64,000 nucleotides of DNA from NCBI RefSeq assembly GCF_001563265.1, contig NZ_CP005083.1, forward strand, positions 3,413,001 to 3,477,000. Direction: 5' to 3'. Under the pieces are notes generated by a model, which had not been told where the DNA came from, ran no database searches, and was given only the letters and a program-made list of their open reading frames with translations. The position numbers were made by a program, and so were the translations under genes. This document shows positions 51,400 to 60,706 of the stretch, piece by piece. Within the stretch, counting starts at the first letter, position 1. The number at the start of each line of letters is the position of its first letter. Source of the DNA: Sphingobium sp. TKS. GTDB lineage: Bacteria > Pseudomonadota > Alphaproteobacteria > Sphingomonadales > Sphingomonadaceae.

Positions 51400-52550
51400 C
51401 CTGCCGCCTCCTGCCGCCTGGCGTCCGACAGAATGGCATTATGCTGGCCAAGGGCGGGCGCCGGCATTGCCGAACGAGGGCGTGCGCCATCCAGGCTGAT
51501 CGGAATGCCGGCCAGATCAAGTTCGTCCCCGTCGCATTTTTCCAGCATTTCCAGGGCCAGAGTCTGGGGATGAACGGCGACCTGATCCACGGTCAGCAAG
51601 GGTGCGTTCGGAACCCCCGCCTCGTCGAGCAAGCTCCCAAGCTCGTCCATGGTGTAGCGTTTCACCGCCTCGGCGATCACGGGTATCAGCAAGTCCCGGT
51701 TGACGACTCTCCCCGGATTGGTCGCAAAAATCGGATTTTGCGCCTCGGCCTTCAGGTCCAGGGCATGCATGAATTTGCGGAACAGATTGTCATTGCCCGC
51801 CGCGATCATGATCCAGCTGTCGGACGTCTCATAGGCCTGATAGGGCACGATTTCGGCCGTACCCGATCCATAGGGACGCCGCACCTCACCGGAGGCCGCA
51901 AAGCCGGCGAGCGGCACCGTCATCCAGGACAGCCCCGTTTCATAGAGTGATGTCGACACGCGATGCCCCTCCCCCGACTGGCGGCGATCGAGCAGGGCTG
52001 CCAGCGCCCCTATGACGGTCCACATGCCCGATCCCATATCGACGATCGACACCCCGACGCGCACGGGCGGACGATCATGTTCGCCCGTCACGCTCATGAT
52101 GCCGGTGCTGGCCTGGACCAGCGGATCATAGCCCGGCTTGTTGCGCAACGGCCCGTTCGCGCCGAACGCACCGATATCGCACCAGATCAGCGACGGCTTT
52201 TCCTCGCGCAGCCGCTCATAGGTCAGCTCGAACCGTTCGAGGATACCGGGACGCAGATTCTGGATGACGACATCCGCCTCGGCCAGGATGAACGCCCTCA
52301 GCCGCTCTACGTCCTGCTCCTTCGTGAAGTCGGCCGCCACGCCCTCCTTGCCGCGATTGAGCGAATGGAAGGAACTGGAGGTATCGCCCCAGAAGGGCGG
52401 CCCCCAGCCGCGCGCATAGTCTCCGCCCTCGGGGTTTTCGACCTTGACGACCCGCGCGCCGAGATCAGCGAAAATTAGGCCCGCATAGGGCGCGGCAACG
52501 CTGTGGCCAAGCTCGACGACCACGATCCCTGCAAGAGGCTTGCTCGTCAT
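51396..52550 (-). CDS. CaiB/BaiF-type CoA-transferase
   Basis: 384-residue family III CoA-transferase, moving CoA between carboxylic acids. N-terminal PLAGIVVVELGHSVAAPYAG, FADLGARVVKVENPEGGDYA, and the catalytic aspartate in VSIVDMGSGMW are present, along with the GRPPVRVG-like region. ATG 52550 (MTSKPLAG) is preferred. First gene of the operon 52550-47542; operator 3 lies 255 bases upstream. Likely gives CoA activation or recycling of the substrate acid. Confidence 0.92.
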   Translation of the reverse strand: MTSKPLAGIVVVELGHSVAAPYAGLIFADLGARVVKVENPEGGDYARGWGPPFWGDTSSSFHSLNRGKEGVAADFTKEQDVERLRAFILAEADVVIQNLRPGILERFELTYERLREEKPSLIWCDIGAFGANGPLRNKPGYDPLVQASTGIMSVTGEHDRPPVRVGVSIVDMGSGMWTVIGALAALLDRRQSGEGHRVSTSLYETGLSWMTVPLAGFAASGEVRRPYGSGTAEIVPYQAYETSDSWIMIAAGNDNLFRKFMHALDLKAEAQNPIFATNPGRVVNRDLLIPVIAEAVKRYTMDELGSLLDEAGVPNAPLLTVDQVAVHPQTLALEMLEKCDGDELDLAGIPISLDGARPRSAMPAPALGQHNAILSDARRQEAAG

Positions 52551-52804
52551 GCCTGTACCCACGCACCGGAACGGCCGTGCACCCCGTCAAATCCAAATGG
52601 GATCGGCACAAAATAATGTGGCGCCTCGATCATGACTAATTTCCCAAATTATGTTTCTCGGTGAACCTGAATTGCGGCAAGAGACGGGCGCGTGGCGGCG
52701 AACGGACGCCTGCCGCATCAGGCACTGACCGCACCGGCTTTTGAACGGCGCCAGTCCCTCCAGAACCTTCTCTAACCTTATGGAACAATTCGCCTCGGCT
52801 TGTC

Positions 52805-52820
52805 AATGAAACGTTTCACA
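52805..52820. promoter_or_regulatory. LacI-type operator 3
   Basis: AATGAAACGTTTCACA; the core TGAAACGTTTCA is perfect and the right flank has one deviation. It lies between the FAH gene end (52844) and the caiB start (52550), upstream of the caiB-to-lacI operon. Confidence 0.8.
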
Positions 52821-52843
52821 TTGGTCGATCTATTCGGAAATCT

Positions 52844-53701
52844 TCAGCTTTCCGCCCGCACCGGGTTGCGCAGGGTTCCGATGGCTTCGATTTCTACCTC
52901 GCATATGTCGCCCGCTTTCATCCAGAGCTGGGGCGTCCGTGCAAAGCCCACGCCCGAAGGCGTGCCGGTGGCGATCACATCGCCGGGCAGGAGCGTGAAT
53001 GCCTCGCTCAGAAGGGAGATCAGCTTGGCCACGCCGAAAATCAGTTCCCCGATCGAGGAGGATTGGACGGTCTGGCCGTTCAGCCTTGTCCGGATCGCCA
53101 GGCCGGCGGCGCCCGCGGGCAGGGAATCCGCCGTCACAAGCGCGGGGCCGAGCGAGCCGGAACGATCGAAATTCTTTCCGACGGTCCATTGCGATCCGTG
53201 GAACTGGTAATCGCGAATGCTCCCGTCGTTGAAGCAGCTGTAACCGGCGACGTGATCCAGCGCCTCGGCAGGGCAGATATAGCGACCCGCCTTGCCGATG
53301 ATGACGGCAAGCTCCCCTTCATAGTCCAGATCGCCGGAGACCTTGGGCAGCATGATCGGCGCCTCCGGTCCGACGATGGACGACGGAAAGCGGGCAAACA
53401 CGGTCGGTTTTTCCGGGATCGGCAACCCCGATTCCCTTGCGTGGTCCGCATAGTTGAGCCCTATGCAGATGATCTTGGACGGGTTCACCGGCGGCAGCAA
53501 TTCGACATCCATGAGACTGATGCCCGTGCCGTGCCGGCGCAATATTCCCGCCGCGTCTGCCAGCGCCGTTCCGCCCCTCGCAAGAAGATCGTCGATGATG
53601 CCGGGAAAACAAGGCTGACTCTCGTCCAGCCCCTTATACGTCCCGCCCAGGTCCAGGGCGGTGCCCAAGCCATTTACGGATCGATAGGAAATGAATTTCA
53701 T
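52844..53701 (-). CDS. fumarylacetoacetate hydrolase family protein
   Basis: 285-residue FAH-family hydrolase/decarboxylase/isomerase. Metal-binding residues are in DLDYEGELAVIIGKAGRYI (E-x-E) preceded by the ICIGLNYADHARESG block and followed by VAGYSCFNDGSIRDYQ; ATGTPSGVGFAR near the C-terminus is diagnostic. It would cleave a C-C bond in a dioxo acid or hydrate/decarboxylate an oxo-dienoate. It follows the SnoaL-like gene by 30 bases and is under operator 4. Confidence 0.9.
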   Translation of the reverse strand: MKFISYRSVNGLGTALDLGGTYKGLDESQPCFPGIIDDLLARGGTALADAAGILRRHGTGISLMDVELLPPVNPSKIICIGLNYADHARESGLPIPEKPTVFARFPSSIVGPEAPIMLPKVSGDLDYEGELAVIIGKAGRYICPAEALDHVAGYSCFNDGSIRDYQFHGSQWTVGKNFDRSGSLGPALVTADSLPAGAAGLAIRTRLNGQTVQSSSIGELIFGVAKLISLLSEAFTLLPGDVIATGTPSGVGFARTPQLWMKAGDICEVEIEAIGTLRNPVRAES

Positions 53702-53731
53702 GCTTTCCCCCGCCTGTTCAATCCCATGAAA

Positions 53732-54157
53732 TCATTCATATTCGGGCAGGCGGGTCATCTTGGTCCCGAACAGCGCGACCTCCAGCTGAACGGTGTCCAG
53801 ATATTCGATGATCTCCGCATAGCCGTCGCCTTCGACCCGGAAATAATAGCCGTAATAGGGTTGCTCATAGACGCCATAAATGCCTTCGCCCTTTCCGGAC
53901 GCGCGTAGAAAGGCCTGGTCGCCGTCCACAAGCACATGGGAAAAGGCGATCGCCGGGCGGTTCTTGTAATTCGCCAGCAACGGCGCAAGGCGGTTGAACA
54001 CATCTTCGCGGTTGAAGAAAATGCCTGACGCCGGCGTCTTGCCGATCATGATGAAACGGCCATCCGGATTGAGCTTGGCATAGACATTTTCATATGTCTG
54101 CGCTTCGACATTATCGATAAAATACTGGACCAGCTCGCGGGTCTTTTCTTCAGGCAT
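53732..54157 (-). CDS. SnoaL/NTF2-like protein, paralogue A
   Basis: 141 residues with a cone-shaped NTF2/SnoaL-like fold pattern: helical N-terminus (EEKTRELVQYFIDNVEAQTY), then FIMIGKTPASGIFFNREDVF and a beta-sheet with GIYGVYEQPYYGYYFRVEGD and EIIEYLDTVQLEVALFGTKM. Members include ketosteroid isomerases, dehydratases and polyketide cyclases. Two close paralogues are at 60707 and 61230. Which reaction is catalysed is unknown. Start 54157; operator 4 lies 79 bases upstream. Confidence 0.82.
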   Translation of the reverse strand: MPEEKTRELVQYFIDNVEAQTYENVYAKLNPDGRFIMIGKTPASGIFFNREDVFNRLAPLLANYKNRPAIAFSHVLVDGDQAFLRASGKGEGIYGVYEQPYYGYYFRVEGDGYAEIIEYLDTVQLEVALFGTKMTRLPEYE

Positions 54158-54235
54158 TTTTCTCTCCCTTGGCGACTGCCCTGTCTGTGATTCCCATTTG
54201 TGTCCGCCAGCCTATCGATGGACGCCCAAATCGTC

Positions 54236-54251
54236 AATGAAACGTTTCATT
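54236..54251. promoter_or_regulatory. LacI-type operator 4
   Basis: AATGAAACGTTTCATT, perfect palindrome, upstream of the SnoaL-like and FAH genes on the minus strand and 14 bases beyond the end of the VOC gene. Confidence 0.85.
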
Positions 54252-54264
54252 TCATGTGCGCATT

Positions 54265-54891
54265 TTAGCCCTCCAGCCCCAGAACCTCGCCCATCCGGGC
54301 CATGTCCAGGATTTCGATGACCGCTGGCGTGGTGCCGTCCCACTGCGCGTTCAACAGCTGGATCTTGTCGAAAACGGGTACCAGCGCCGGATGCCGGACC
54401 TCGCTGATCTCAAACTGCGGAAATCCGCCATTGGGGTGCGAAAAATAGGCAAAGCGGAACGGCGTGCCCTGCATCCGACCCTCATGAACCAGTTCCAACC
54501 CGTTTCCGATCAGCTTCGCAAAGGCGGCGTCATAATCCTCAGGCGAAGAAAATTGGGGCGAGACATGCTGCATGCCTTCCATGCCGGCGTCGATATAGTC
54601 GCGAAATCCGCTCGGCGCGTCATTGAGCTGCTGGATCAGCTCGAACTGAATGTCCCCGGAATAGCCCAGGGCCAGGTCGACGACCGGCGGCTTCGCCGGT
54701 TTGCCGCGGTAGCGATAATCGTCCTCCAGCTCGACGTTGCGGAAGACCACGAAGGGTCCCACGCCCGTCAACTCGCTCCAATAGCGCATGGCCGCGTCGA
54801 TATCGCGCACGATCACACCGATCTGCCGGATCGGATTCGGCAGCTTGTTCAGCCTTCTCACTCCCTGGGGCCATTGCGCTGTGTTGGTCAT
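54265..54891 (-). CDS. VOC-family (glyoxalase-like) protein
   Basis: 208 residues of the vicinal-oxygen-chelate fold. IRQIGVIVRDIDAAMRYWSE begins the first beta-alpha module, and VSPQFSSPEDYDAAFAKLIG with FAYFSHPNGGFPQFEI belong to the second. Resembles methylmalonyl-CoA epimerase-like/extradiol-type members acting on CoA esters or hydroxy acids. ATG 54891 starts five bases after the CoA ligase stop, so it is the last gene of the MFS-ligase-VOC unit. Confidence 0.85.
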   Translation of the reverse strand: MTNTAQWPQGVRRLNKLPNPIRQIGVIVRDIDAAMRYWSELTGVGPFVVFRNVELEDDYRYRGKPAKPPVVDLALGYSGDIQFELIQQLNDAPSGFRDYIDAGMEGMQHVSPQFSSPEDYDAAFAKLIGNGLELVHEGRMQGTPFRFAYFSHPNGGFPQFEISEVRHPALVPVFDKIQLLNAQWDGTTPAVIEILDMARMGEVLGLEG

Positions 54892-54896
54892 GATTT

Positions 54897-56432
54897 TCAG
54901 CCTTTCTTCGCTTCCTGCATGCTGGACAGCATCGGGATTACCTCCCGTCGCAGGACTTTGCCCGATGGATTGTGGGGCAGTTCCTTCACGATGCGGATGA
55001 TGCCAGGAATCTTGGCCTCCGCCAGCCGCGCGGCACAATGCGCCCGCATCGCCGCTTCGTCCGCCGTTGCGCCCCCGCGCAACACGACCGCCGCCGCGAC
55101 CGATTGTCCATGATCCGGGTCGGGCAAGCCCACCACGGCGACCTGTGCCACAGCGTCCAGCTCGCTCAGAACCTGCTCGACCTCAGCGGGGAAGACCTGC
55201 GTCCCGTTCCTGACGATGGCGTCGCTCGCCCGGCCGAGAATATAGACATAGCCGTCCCGGTCCACACGGGCGCAATCACCGATGCGATACCAGCCATCCG
55301 ACGTCATCGCCTGGGCGGTCAGTTCCGGCTCTTTCCAATATTCCATCAACATGCAGGGCGCGAGACCCTGGGCCTCCCCCACCTCACCGGGCGCGACCTC
55401 CTGCCCCTCTGGCCCGACCAAGCGCAGCCTGGCGCCTTCCACCAGCTTCCCGGCGGAGCCTGGGGGCGGAAGGGTGGCGATGCCCGGATCATGGGTCACG
55501 AAAGGCCAGCATTCACTCGCCCCGTAGGAATCCAGCACCGGAATACCGGTCAAGTCCCGCCACTCACCGAATATGGCCTCATTGCGGGCCTCGCCGCCGG
55601 AAATGCAGCAGCGCAGCCGGAACTCGCCCGTCGCCCCCCTTTGATGCCATGCATTGAGCATCTTCACATAGCTGGACGTCGGCCCGAAGAAGAAGGTGAC
55701 GCCGTGGCCGGTCAGCGCGTCGAGCGCATCCTCGGCCGTCAACCGGCGCAGCAGGTGGATTTTCGCGCCGCAGCTGGTGGCCGTGGTCGAAAGGATGATC
55801 AGCCCCGCGAGCCAGGAAAGCGGCATCGACACCAGAATCGTGTCGGCGGAATCGATCCGCCAGATTTTCGCGCAGGCCTGGGTGCCGTGTCCGATCGTGC
55901 CATGGGACAGGGCGACGGGCTTGGGCATGCCGGTGGTGCCCGACGTATATCCGATGACGCCGGCGGCGGCTGGGTCCGCCTTCGGCAATTCTCCGTCGAA
56001 CGCCGCCATGCCGCCCATCGGTTCGACGCACATCTCCAGGTCGATGATGCGCGCCGGCGTGCCGGTTCGTTCGAGGGCCGCTTGCGCCGCCGCCCGATAT
56101 TCCACTTCGGCAAACAGGAAATGCGGCTCGGCATTCCTCACCGCATAGTCCAGTTGCTCCGGCGCGAAGGATGCATGGACGACCGCCATCGTGCCCGCGG
56201 CTCGCCACACGGCGAAGCAGCTGATAAGGAATTCGGGTGAATTTTCGCTCAGGATCATGACGCTCTGGCCTGGCGCAAGCCCGGCGGCGACCAACCGCCG
56301 CGCGAGACGCTCCACTGCCTCGTCAAACTCGGACCAGCTCAGGGCGCGGCCGTCATTTTCGATCGCGATCTGCCGTGGATAGGATAGCGCCGCTTTCCTC
56401 AGATGATCGCTCGCCAAATCCGTCAAACTCAT
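54897..56432 (-). CDS. AMP-dependent acyl/aryl-CoA synthetase
   Basis: 511-residue ANL ligase. The P-loop is GYTSGTTGMPKPVALSHG, in which the usually invariant glycine after PK is proline; SYGASECWPFV, WYRIGDCARVDRDGYVYILG and the catalytic lysine in NPSGKVLRRE are normal. The short length suits benzoate/cyclohexanecarboxylate-type or short-chain ligases. Its ATG overlaps the MFS stop (ATGA), so transport and activation are coupled. Confidence 0.9.
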   Translation of the reverse strand: MSLTDLASDHLRKAALSYPRQIAIENDGRALSWSEFDEAVERLARRLVAAGLAPGQSVMILSENSPEFLISCFAVWRAAGTMAVVHASFAPEQLDYAVRNAEPHFLFAEVEYRAAAQAALERTGTPARIIDLEMCVEPMGGMAAFDGELPKADPAAAGVIGYTSGTTGMPKPVALSHGTIGHGTQACAKIWRIDSADTILVSMPLSWLAGLIILSTTATSCGAKIHLLRRLTAEDALDALTGHGVTFFFGPTSSYVKMLNAWHQRGATGEFRLRCCISGGEARNEAIFGEWRDLTGIPVLDSYGASECWPFVTHDPGIATLPPPGSAGKLVEGARLRLVGPEGQEVAPGEVGEAQGLAPCMLMEYWKEPELTAQAMTSDGWYRIGDCARVDRDGYVYILGRASDAIVRNGTQVFPAEVEQVLSELDAVAQVAVVGLPDPDHGQSVAAAVVLRGGATADEAAMRAHCAARLAEAKIPGIIRIVKELPHNPSGKVLRREVIPMLSSMQEAKKG

Positions 56433-58054
56433 GCTCCCTTACCTTCGGCCATCCTGTCACCGGCGGCCCTTGCCCGCTCGACCTTGGAAGTCTCAGCCGA
56501 CTGGACCCGGGAGCCCGCCAGCCACAACGATATCAGCGCCACGGGCACGGCCAGCAGGCCCGCCAACACGCCGGTCGCCAGATCGCCTTGCGAGGAGGAC
56601 ACCTTGCCCACCAGATAGGGGCCGAGCGCCGACCCCAGCAGCGTGCTCACCAGAAAATAAGTGACCGATGCCGTGCCGCGCATGCGGGGCATCACCAGTT
56701 CCTGAATGGTCGCGGCGCCTGCGGCCATCCACATGATGCCGATGAAGACCACCGGAATGTTGAGCAGGAAGAAAATCCATGGATTGTGCGTCAGGCACAT
56801 GCCTATGACGAACGGCACCGGGATCGATGCTGAGGCCAGCCCGACATGGATGCGCCCGGCGGGGTGGCGGCGCAGCATCATGTCCGACAGCTTCCCGCCC
56901 AGAAAAACCCCGGCCATGCCGCAAACCGCCGCTGTGATGCCCAGCACCAGCCCGACGGTCGCCTTATCCACGGGAAGGGAACGGAGCGCCAGCGGCGCGG
57001 TCCAGAATCCCATGTTGAGATTGAGCATCGATGCGAAGCCGAAACCCACCATCGTGAAGAGGAAGGCAGGTGTCCTCCATGTCAGGGCGAAGGTTGCTGG
57101 ATCCCGGTGGTACAGCATCTGGGCCGACGAAAAGGCCGCATAGCCGCCAACGCCCAGCGCCATCCATTGCAACGGATCGCCGCTCAGCCGGACAAGCCCC
57201 AAGGCGAGCAGCGCCACCGCCACCGCAACGGCGAGATTGAGGGCGAGCGTCTTCCTGCCGCAGCGCGCGGCCTGATAGACCGTGAACGGCGGGATGACGC
57301 TCCCCATATCGTCGAAGAAGCGCGGCCAGATATTCTTCTCTTCGGGCGGATAGCTCTGGTCGGACAGCCCCCGCCGAGGCTCGCGAAGCCTGCTCACCAG
57401 CGCCGCCATGATGACGCCGGGCATGCCCACGATGAGGAAGGCCGCCTGCCACCCCTGCAATCCGAACGGGCCGGAATCCCCGAAGGACGCGGCCCATTGG
57501 GCGAGCGCCAGCCCGCCGATCGCGAAGGCCAGCCCCTGCCCCAGATAGAAGCCGCCGCTGTAGATACCCAGCGCCGTGCCGCGCCGTTCGCGGGAAAACC
57601 AATCGGACAGCAGCGAATAGGCGGAAGGATTGGCCGACGCCTCCCCAATCCCGACGCCGATGCGGGCCGCGATCAACTGGCCGACATTGGCCGCCAGGCC
57701 GCAGGATACCGTCATTGCCGACCACAGGGTGATGCAGATGGACAGCAGGCGTACACGGTTCCAGCGGTCCGCCAGGCGACCGAGCGGATAACCGAACAGG
57801 GCATAGAATACGCCGAATGCCGTCCCGTGCAGGAAGCCGAGCTGCGCGTCCGTCAGGCCGAAATGCGCCTTCAGATCTTCGGCGAGGATGGACAGTATGG
57901 TGCGATCCATCCAGCTAAACGTGTAGACGCCCATCAGGACGACAAGGACATACCAGCTATAGCGGCTGTCGGCTGCGTTCGGATCCGTCACTACCGCCGC
58001 CCTGCCGCTTCTGTCGGCTGCCGCTGTCGATCCGGTCGCTTCCAATCCTGTCAT
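56429..58054 (-). CDS. MFS transporter (spinster/hexuronate type)
   Basis: 541-residue major-facilitator carrier with 12 hydrophobic helices. SWYVLVVLMGVYTFSWMDRT forms TM1, and LGRLADRWNRVRLLSICITL the conserved loop 2-3 motif (G-R-x-x-D-R). A long polar loop around residues 250-290 separates the halves. ATG 58054 removes an unlikely N-terminal extension. Probably moves the cluster's substrate through the inner membrane. It is 145 bases after the TonB receptor stop, so it may be read from operator 5 together with the receptor. Confidence 0.9.
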   Translation of the reverse strand: MTGLEATGSTAAADRSGRAAVVTDPNAADSRYSWYVLVVLMGVYTFSWMDRTILSILAEDLKAHFGLTDAQLGFLHGTAFGVFYALFGYPLGRLADRWNRVRLLSICITLWSAMTVSCGLAANVGQLIAARIGVGIGEASANPSAYSLLSDWFSRERRGTALGIYSGGFYLGQGLAFAIGGLALAQWAASFGDSGPFGLQGWQAAFLIVGMPGVIMAALVSRLREPRRGLSDQSYPPEEKNIWPRFFDDMGSVIPPFTVYQAARCGRKTLALNLAVAVAVALLALGLVRLSGDPLQWMALGVGGYAAFSSAQMLYHRDPATFALTWRTPAFLFTMVGFGFASMLNLNMGFWTAPLALRSLPVDKATVGLVLGITAAVCGMAGVFLGGKLSDMMLRRHPAGRIHVGLASASIPVPFVIGMCLTHNPWIFFLLNIPVVFIGIMWMAAGAATIQELVMPRMRGTASVTYFLVSTLLGSALGPYLVGKVSSSQGDLATGVLAGLLAVPVALISLWLAGSRVQSAETSKVERARAAGDRMAEGKGA

Positions 58055-58199
58055 ATCACTCTCTTTCGGTCCCGGCGGCCGGAGTCGGGCAAAAGCTGGC
58101 GGCCGGACCATCATCCGGCCGCTGCACCGGAATGAGGGAGGGAAATCCACTTGTGCAGAGTGCATCCCCGTCCATCATCGGCAACCTCCCACGCGTTCA

Positions 58200-60542
58200 C
58201 TACATATTGAAGCCCAGCTTCACGCCAATCTGCCGGCCGCGCGAATAGGAACCGACGGTGGAGGTGCTGCTGCCCGGCACGACCGACGAATATTCGACGA
58301 TCCGCTGATCGGTTAGATTGCGGCCGAAAAGCGAAAGTTTCCAGCGGCCATTTGCCGGGCCATAGTCGATATGCGCGCCAAGCTGCGCATAGCCTTTCTG
58401 GACCATGCGGGGGTCATTATAGAGGCTTGAGTCGTATTTGCTGCGCGCGAAGACCGACAGGCCGACGCCCAGTTCATTATCCCCCGATCCGATCGGCGTC
58501 ACATAGTCGACATAGAGCGAGCCGGTCCATTTGGATGTGAACTGGGTCGGCACCCCCGCGAAATTCTGTGCCCGGCTGACGCAGCCGGGGGCAAGCCCGG
58601 CATTCTGGGCGGAATTGCACGGTCCCTTGTCGAAATCGATATATTTGGCGTCGAGATAGGCTCCGTTGAAGCCGACATGCCAATGGTCGTCCGGACGGAG
58701 ATGAAGCTCCAGCTCCACCCCCTGAGAACGGGCCTTGCCCACATTGGTCACGATGAACTGGAGGTTGGACTGGGCCGATGTCTGCAAGTCAGCGAAGGTC
58801 TCGCGGAAGACGGCGATCGAATATTCCAGCATATTGTCCAGCAACAGCCCCTTCGCGCCGAGTTCCACCATCCAGGCGGATTCCGGCTTGAAACCGATGC
58901 CGGACACGCCGACCTTCAAGGGGTCCGTATAGGCATAGTCGAACCCGCCGACCTTGTAGCCCTTCACATATTTGGCATAGATCATGTTCCGGGGCGCGAC
59001 TTCATATTGCGCGATGAACTGCGGTTGCCAGTGATTTTCCGACAGGCTCATGGCGCCGAACGGATATACATGCCTCTCGCCACCCAGCACCGGGTTGTAA
59101 ACGACGTTCACCGCAGTGCTATCGGCCGCCAGCAGGTCGGCGCGGGTCGTATCGAACGAGGTGTGCGGGACGATATTGCCGCCCCACACCGAATGCGCCC
59201 CGCGCTTTTTCAGGTCCGTATAGCGCACGCCGGCGGAGAGGCTGAACCGGTCCGTCACATGATAGCTGAGGTCGACAAAGCCCGACCAAGTCCTGCTCTT
59301 CTGATCGAAGGTGAAGAAACGCGCAAAGGGCGTGGCGAAGGCTCCGGTGAATCCCAGCCCTGCCAGCGTAAATTCCTGCGCCACGTCGAGGTTTAGCGTA
59401 TTGCGTTCATAATATCCGCCGACCTGAACATCCAGCTTGCCGAACGTACCGTTGTAGCGGAGTTCCTGGCTGAACTGCTTGTAATGCGTCCATTGCGGAT
59501 TGAAGTAGAATTGCGTGTGATTGAGGCCGTCGAGGCCCCATTGGACGAGGCCGTCCGACTTTCGCCACGCGGTGGTCGAAGACAGCGTCCCGCCAGCCAC
59601 GTCGTAATTGACGTCGATCTGGTAGAGTTCGGCTTCCAGTTCGCTGATCTCGTCCGAATAATAGGGGGCCACATCATAATTGGCGTAGCGGTGATCGTCG
59701 TCGCGGATCACCGGATAGAGCGAGGTGTTGCCGACGAGCGGCTGGTTGGTCGGCACCAATGTGCCGCCCCTGTCCTTGAGCCGGTCGATCTCCGCACGCA
59801 GCATGATTTCCAGACCATCGACGGGCTCCAGGCGCAGTGTCGGGCGGATGGCGAAGTTGCGCGTGGTCGGCTCATGCTCGCCCTTGATCGGGTTGTAATA
59901 GCGGCCCTTGTTGAGATCCTGGAACAGGGCGGCCAGGCGGAAGCTGATGCCATCCGTCAGCGGAACGGTGACGCCCATCTGCGCCTGAAGCTCTTGCCCT
60001 TCAAATTCATAGCCAATCGATCCGTCCGCCGAAAATTCCTTTCCGGGCTTCCGGGTGGTGATGTTGATCGCCCCCGCGGTCGCGCTGTTGCCGAACGCGA
60101 TCACCTGCGGCCCCTTCAGAACCTCGACGCGTTCGACATCGAAGATCGGAATGCGGGCTTCCTGGTCGCGGCCATAGGAGACATTGTCGACAAACTTGCC
60201 GACGGACTGCTCGAAGCCGGCGTTGCTGCCCGAACCGAAGCCCCGGATATAGGCATAAGCATTAGCGGCACCATAGCTGTAGGTGAAATTGGGCGTGGTC
60301 TTGGACAGGTCGATCATCTGGGTGATGTTCTGCTGAACCAGCATATCACCGCTGATCGCCGTGATGGCGACTGGAACATCCCGAAGGCTTTCCGCACGCT
60401 TACGCGCAGTGACGATGATGTCGCCGACACCAGCCCCCTCTTCGGCCGCCGTCACCCGGGGTGTGGCGGAGTCCTGCCCATAGGCGCCGGTGCTCAGAGC
60501 CGTAGCCGAAAGAATAAGGGCTTTTACCAATAACCTGTTCAC
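58200..60542 (-). CDS. TonB-dependent receptor (LacI regulon)
   Basis: 780-residue outer-membrane receptor. Signal peptide residues 1-22 (LILSATALSTGAYG), then the plug (DIIVTARKRAESLRDVPVAI; VLKGPQVIAFGNSATAGAIN) and a barrel with final KLGFNM. The plug motif has GNSATAGAI where most have GRNTTGGAI. ATG 60542 is followed by a normal signal sequence. Operator 5 lies 148 bases upstream; MFS, ligase and VOC follow on the same strand. Confidence 0.93.
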   Translation of the reverse strand: MNRLLVKALILSATALSTGAYGQDSATPRVTAAEEGAGVGDIIVTARKRAESLRDVPVAITAISGDMLVQQNITQMIDLSKTTPNFTYSYGAANAYAYIRGFGSGSNAGFEQSVGKFVDNVSYGRDQEARIPIFDVERVEVLKGPQVIAFGNSATAGAINITTRKPGKEFSADGSIGYEFEGQELQAQMGVTVPLTDGISFRLAALFQDLNKGRYYNPIKGEHEPTTRNFAIRPTLRLEPVDGLEIMLRAEIDRLKDRGGTLVPTNQPLVGNTSLYPVIRDDDHRYANYDVAPYYSDEISELEAELYQIDVNYDVAGGTLSSTTAWRKSDGLVQWGLDGLNHTQFYFNPQWTHYKQFSQELRYNGTFGKLDVQVGGYYERNTLNLDVAQEFTLAGLGFTGAFATPFARFFTFDQKSRTWSGFVDLSYHVTDRFSLSAGVRYTDLKKRGAHSVWGGNIVPHTSFDTTRADLLAADSTAVNVVYNPVLGGERHVYPFGAMSLSENHWQPQFIAQYEVAPRNMIYAKYVKGYKVGGFDYAYTDPLKVGVSGIGFKPESAWMVELGAKGLLLDNMLEYSIAVFRETFADLQTSAQSNLQFIVTNVGKARSQGVELELHLRPDDHWHVGFNGAYLDAKYIDFDKGPCNSAQNAGLAPGCVSRAQNFAGVPTQFTSKWTGSLYVDYVTPIGSGDNELGVGLSVFARSKYDSSLYNDPRMVQKGYAQLGAHIDYGPANGRWKLSLFGRNLTDQRIVEYSSVVPGSSTSTVGSYSRGRQIGVKLGFNM

Positions 60543-60689
60543 TTTCCCCTCCTTAATGACGTTATATTTGCTGCTGTATGATCAATTATTTCCGCCCCAG
60601 GCCGCGTGGAAAACATTCCCTCGGCGGGGCGGGCGGAAGTCAATCCGCCCATCGCAGGATCAATCATATCCAACCGTTCACAGGCTGTC

Positions 60690-60705
60690 AATGAAACGTT
60701 TCATT
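60690..60705. promoter_or_regulatory. LacI-type operator 5
   Basis: AATGAAACGTTTCATT, perfect palindrome, between the TonB receptor start (60542) and the stop of SnoaL-like paralogue B (60707). Confidence 0.85.
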
Positions 60706-60706
60706 T

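Noticed and set aside
49726..51573. Plus-strand open frame of 615 codons
   Set aside because: Runs antisense to the lyase and crotonase genes and has shadow-like composition.
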